NCBI RefSeq assembly: GCF_015207375.1
Contig: NZ_JADEWY010000039.1
Coordinates: forward strand, 1 to 48,923
DNA from: Coleofasciculus sp. LEGE 07092
Lineage (GTDB): Bacteria; Cyanobacteriota; Cyanobacteriia; Cyanobacteriales; Coleofasciculaceae
Length of the DNA: 48,923 bases
Reading direction: 5' to 3'
Positions 45,269-48,923 of the stretch are shown here, piece by piece (the stretch's first letter is position 1; the number at the start of each line of letters is the position of its first letter). Below the pieces are notes generated by a model. The model was not told where the DNA came from, did not search any database, and saw only the letters and a list, made by a program, of their open reading frames with translations. Position numbers and translations under genes: made by a program.

Positions 45269-48200
45269 ATGACTGCTCAGTTTGATCCCCTCAAAGCTTA
45301 CAAAAATAAACCCAATGAACAAGGGAATGACGCCCTCAATGGCGTTTCTCAAACTAATGCAAAAGGTTACCATCCCAGTCAATATTCACTAGCTCCTGTC
45401 TCACCAGCAGCAACGACGAATGCGGGGCAGCCACAGCCACAACCTCTTACCTGGCGCTCTCTTCCCTACGGTTCCATCTCGGCATCCCGGCACTCCAGCA
45501 CGCCCCTACGCACCCAATTGTTGCGGACAATTTTACCAGCCGTGCTGGTGCCTTTAGGGTTAGCAGGACTCGTTAGCTATGGCATTATTTCCCAACGTAC
45601 CCAACAACAAACCGAGCAAGTATTGCGAAGTGAAGCGCTACTAGCCAGCGATGTAGTTAATGAGTTACTACATGAAGCCGAGAAAATTCCAGCCACTATT
45701 GCCAACAATCCCCTTGTTATTAATGCGGCTCGTGCGGCTACCGCTGCTGCTCAATCAGAGGGACTTTTAGGATTACCCATCGACCAACTCGAACAATCTT
45801 TTTCTGCTAATAAACTACTTCAATCCAATCCTACTCTCAACACTTACTTAGCAAAAACAGCGGAAACGAGTGAGTTTGCCGAGCTATTTTTTACCGAGAA
45901 AAACGGTTTCAACGTAGCCTATAGCAGTCCCACGTCTGACTTTGTACAGCGCGACGAACCCTGGTGGGAAAACACTAAAACGGGTAGTAGTGGTACGTTC
46001 ATCGAACCAACATTTGATGAATCTGCCAACACCTTCGGAATTGAACTCAGCCAAACTATTACCGATCCCAACTCCGGTGAATTCCTCGGTGTTGTCAAAG
46101 GCGTCTTACCAGCTAGTGCGTTCGGTTCCGTACTCAACAGTATGCTCGAGCAGTTGAGAATTGCCAAGTCTCAAGCCGTACAACTACTCGCCCTAAAAGA
46201 AGATGGCACCGTTGCCGTCGTTGACACACTGAATGGTGAGAGTGCTAGCAACGATCCGATTGTGCTGGGAGGCGAAACTATAGCTCAGGGTGCAAAAGGT
46301 TTGATTGAAAGTGTTCAATCCCAAAACTCTGGACAAAGCCTAGGAGATGGCTTGCCCTTGAAGGGACTGAAAATTGATTCAGTTACCTCAAGGTTGGGGG
46401 AAACGTCAGTGAATGCCCGATTTGAATACGATGGCAGAAGCTATCAACTCGTTACTGTTCCCAAAACCAATTGGGTGATTGCCGTTTCGATGGAACTGGG
46501 TGAACTCAGGGCAACAGGAGCTCAAACGGCATTAACCTTCTCTCTGGGATTCGTGCTGTTGGGAGGAGCCATTGCCGCAACCCTGGTATTTTTAGCCCGT
46601 CGGTTGGCAACCCCTCTAAGACAATTAGCAAGTACTGCCGAGCAAGTAATTGCCGGAAACCTGAACGTCCAGGCTCAACTGGTGGGAGCAACAGAAACCC
46701 AAGTACTGGCTCAAGTCTTTAATAACCTCGTGACTGGCGTCAAAGGGTTGTTACAACAGCAAGCAGCAGAAACCCATCAAGCAGCCTTATTTGCTGACAT
46801 TGCAGCATCCCGCGCTCGTACCAATTACGACTTAGAAGAAGTTTTCCAACAAGCGGTTCAAGGAGCACTGCAAGTTTTGGGAGCCGAGCGGGTTGTTGTG
46901 TATCGCTTTAACTCGGATTGGGGTGGATATATATCAACTGAAGCCGTTACTCCGGGCTGGCCCCGCGCCTTAGGGGACAAAATCGAAGATTCTTGTATCG
47001 GAGAGCATCTGATCGAAGCGTACCGTAAAGGACGGGTTGTTCCGACTAGCAACGTTTTTGAAGCAGGTTTTCACTCAGAACACCTGAAATTGATGGAACG
47101 ACTGCAAATTAAAGCCAATTTGGTGACACCTATTCTCAAAGAAGATCAGCTCTTTGGGTTGCTAATTGCTCATCACTGCTCGGCTCCTTACAATTGGCAG
47201 CAGTCGGAAATTGAGTTCTTGAGAAAATTAGCGATTCAGGTCGGACTCTCCCTAGACCGAGTGAACTTCTTAACGGAGAAAGAAGCGGAAACCGAGCGTG
47301 CTCAGCAACTGAACGACATTACCTCTACTATCCGGGAAGCAGTCACTGCCGAAGAAGTCTACAATGCGGCAATCACCGGTATCCGCAGAACTCTGAAAAC
47401 TGACCGAGCGGTTGTTTATCTCTTTAACGACCACTGGCAGGGAGCGATTGTGGCTGAATCGGTGGGTGAAGGTTTTCCCAAAGCGCTGGGTGCAAACATT
47501 GCTGACCCCTGTTTTGCCGATCAATATGTGGAAAAATACAAGCGCGGTCGCGTTAAAGCGGTTGAAAATATTTATGAAGCAGGCTTGACAAGATGTTACC
47601 TGGGTCAACTCGAACCTTTCAAAGTGAAAGCGAATATGGTGGCACCCATTCTCGCCTTTGGCAACCTCCACGGTTTGCTCGTAACCCATCAATGTTCGAG
47701 TACGCGGCTTTGGCAGGAATCGGAAATCACCTTCTTTAAACAGGTGGCGATTCAGTTGGGCTTGGCGTTAGACCGTTTGAATTTCTTATCTGAGATCGAG
47801 CTTGCCCGTCAACAAGCGGAAATGTTGGCAGAAGAGCAGCGCCAACAAAAAGAAGCCATTCAAATGCAACTGGTGGAACTCCTGAATGATGTCGAAGGAG
47901 CTGCCAGAGGTGACTTGACAGTACGGGCGGAGGTGACTACTGGTGAAATTGGCACCGTTGCTGACTTCTTCAACTCCATTGTTGAGAACCTGCGGCAAAT
48001 TGTAATGCGGGTGAAAGAATCGGCGATTCAGGTGAATATGGCAGTTGGACAGGACGAGGAAGCCATTCGTCAACTGGCTGAAGCTGCCCTCAAACAGGCA
48101 GAAGAGACGACTCACATTTTGAATTCTGTCGAACAAATGACCAATTCCATTGAAGCGGTGGCAGAGAATGCTCGTCAAGCCGCAGGAGTTGCCAGCACAG

Positions 48201-48853
48201 CTTCTGCCACGGCAGAAACTGGTCAAGCCTCCATGGATCTGACCGTAGAGAATATCTTGAGCCTGCGCAGCACCATTGGCGAAACGACCAAAAAAGTGAA
48301 GCGCTTGGGTGAGTCGTCCCAACAGATTGCTAAAGTTGTTTCGATCATTGAGAAAATTGCTCTGCAAACCAACTTACTCGCAATCAATGCTGGAATTGAG
48401 GCAGCTCGTGCTGGTGAAGAAGGTCAGGGTTTTGCAGTTGTAGCCGAAGAAGTCGGTCAACTTGCTGCCAAGTCAGCAGTCGCCACTCAAGAGATTGAAG
48501 AGATTGTTGAGAGCATCCAACGGGAAACCGCGCAAGTGGTTGAGGCGATGGAACAGAGTACCAAGCAAGTGGTTGAAGGGACGCGCTTGGTTGATGATGC
48601 CAAGCGGAGTCTCAGCGAGATTCTAGACGTATCTCGCCAGATCGACCAGCTCGTGCAGTTAATTTCAGACGCGACGGTATCTCAAACCCAAACCTCTCAA
48701 GCTGTTAGTAGTTTGATGTACGAAATTGCTATGGTTTCAGCCCAAACTTCTGATTCCTCTAGCAAAGTTTCAAACTCCCTGCAAAAAACCGTAGAAGTGG
48801 CTCGGGAATTACAGGAGTCTGTCGGCACATTTAAAGTTGACACAGACCTATAG
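45269..48853 (+). CDS. PixJ-like chemoreceptor with a DXCF-type cyanobacteriochrome GAF domain
   Basis: The 1194-residue protein has a disordered N-terminal tail; a membrane helix at about 88-108; an extracytoplasmic Cache-like region about 110-410; a second membrane helix about 420-442; HAMP about 443-495; GAF1 about 515-665; GAF2 about 685-840; a HAMP-like segment about 865-920; and an MCP signalling domain to the end, with the tip '[19 protein letters not shown]' at about 1043-1061. GAF2 has Asp746-Pro747-Cys748-Phe749 and the chromophore Cys776 in 'LTRCYL', both cysteines of DXCF cyanobacteriochromes, so it probably senses violet/blue and green light. GAF1 has Glu604-His605 at the chromophore position and should not bind bilin. 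It probably guides phototaxis. No CheA or CheW adjoins it in the window. Confidence 0.94.
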   Translation: MTAQFDPLKAYKNKPNEQGNDALNGVSQTNAKGYHPSQYSLAPVSPAATTNAGQPQPQPLTWRSLPYGSISASRHSSTPLRTQLLRTILPAVLVPLGLAGLVSYGIISQRTQQQTEQVLRSEALLASDVVNELLHEAEKIPATIANNPLVINAARAATAAAQSEGLLGLPIDQLEQSFSANKLLQSNPTLNTYLAKTAETSEFAELFFTEKNGFNVAYSSPTSDFVQRDEPWWENTKTGSSGTFIEPTFDESANTFGIELSQTITDPNSGEFLGVVKGVLPASAFGSVLNSMLEQLRIAKSQAVQLLALKEDGTVAVVDTLNGESASNDPIVLGGETIAQGAKGLIESVQSQNSGQSLGDGLPLKGLKIDSVTSRLGETSVNARFEYDGRSYQLVTVPKTNWVIAVSMELGELRATGAQTALTFSLGFVLLGGAIAATLVFLARRLATPLRQLASTAEQVIAGNLNVQAQLVGATETQVLAQVFNNLVTGVKGLLQQQAAETHQAALFADIAASRARTNYDLEEVFQQAVQGALQVLGAERVVVYRFNSDWGGYISTEAVTPGWPRALGDKIEDSCIGEHLIEAYRKGRVVPTSNVFEAGFHSEHLKLMERLQIKANLVTPILKEDQLFGLLIAHHCSAPYNWQQSEIEFLRKLAIQVGLSLDRVNFLTEKEAETERAQQLNDITSTIREAVTAEEVYNAAITGIRRTLKTDRAVVYLFNDHWQGAIVAESVGEGFPKALGANIADPCFADQYVEKYKRGRVKAVENIYEAGLTRCYLGQLEPFKVKANMVAPILAFGNLHGLLVTHQCSSTRLWQESEITFFKQVAIQLGLALDRLNFLSEIELARQQAEMLAEEQRQQKEAIQMQLVELLNDVEGAARGDLTVRAEVTTGEIGTVADFFNSIVENLRQIVMRVKESAIQVNMAVGQDEEAIRQLAEAALKQAEETTHILNSVEQMTNSIEAVAENARQAAGVASTASATAETGQASMDLTVENILSLRSTIGETTKKVKRLGESSQQIAKVVSIIEKIALQTNLLAINAGIEAARAGEEGQGFAVVAEEVGQLAAKSAVATQEIEEIVESIQRETAQVVEAMEQSTKQVVEGTRLVDDAKRSLSEILDVSRQIDQLVQLISDATVSQTQTSQAVSSLMYEIAMVSAQTSDSSSKVSNSLQKTVEVARELQESVGTFKVDTDL

Positions 48854-48923
48854 AGGGGAAACAGGGACGCGGAGACACGGAGACACTGAGGACAAGGGAA
48901 TTTGTGAGGTATTCTCTTCTCCC

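Noticed and set aside
47270..48367. 140- and 193-codon minus-strand frames inside the PixJ-like gene
   Set aside because: They are antisense to conserved GAF and MCP domains and their translations are low-complexity shadows of the repetitive coiled coil.
1..48923. tRNA, rRNA or CRISPR array
   Set aside because: No T-loop-like GTTCRA motif in a foldable context, no rRNA sequence and no regularly spaced direct repeats with unique spacers were seen in the intergenic regions.

Overview
The window is from a filamentous-type cyanobacterium. Supporting evidence: HIP1 octamers (gcgatcgc) recur throughout, for example at 1202-1209, 22356-22363 and 44895-44902. There are cyanobacterial or plastid-type genes (ycf46, ycf35), a Pix/Hmp-type taxis operon with PATAN-REC proteins, a cyanobacteriochrome chemoreceptor, and runs of the short intergenic repeats common in these genomes. 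The genus cannot be fixed from the sequence alone.

Left third, mostly minus strand. After a thioredoxin-like gene (37-621), a taxis signalling operon reads leftward from about 10750 to 1215: PATAN-REC regulator, CheY, CheW, chemoreceptor with one GAF domain, hybrid CheA and a second CheW. This matches the pixGHIJL / hmpABCDE layout that controls type IV pilus motility in cyanobacteria. Next come ycf35 with a deleted remnant copy beside it, ycf46 and a pentapeptide-repeat gene, then a lipoprotein-like helical repeat protein, an unassigned 480-residue protein, and a tightly overlapping three-gene envelope operon (secreted helical-repeat protein, GT39-type membrane glycosyltransferase, M48 protease).

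Middle, plus strand. gltB and gltD, the two subunits of NAD(P)H-type glutamate synthase, are separated by about 3.7 kb of accessory DNA: an AT-rich methyltransferase, two near-identical Uma2 nuclease genes and two DUF433/DUF5615 toxin-antitoxin pairs. Three remnants of the gltD 5' end lie between these cargo genes. Every remnant stops at or just after the codons for His-Asn-Trp near gltD codon 27 (in one of them this site is overwritten by a palindromic repeat). The cargo therefore sits between direct repeats of the gltD start, and the last copy is the intact gene. This is the most unusual structure in the window.

Right third. One ABC ATPase is followed by three paralogous ABC-2 permeases; the first carries an extra extracytoplasmic coiled coil. 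Small hypothetical genes, a second PATAN-REC gene and a hydrolase with the complete fluoroacetate-dehalogenase active-site set follow. The window ends with a large PixJ-like chemoreceptor (45269-48853) whose second GAF domain has both cysteines of a DXCF cyanobacteriochrome, so it is probably a violet/blue-green photoreceptor. The window thus holds a complete taxis pathway whose own receptor lacks the chromophore cysteine and, 34 kb away, a photoreceptor-type receptor with no kinase beside it inside the window.
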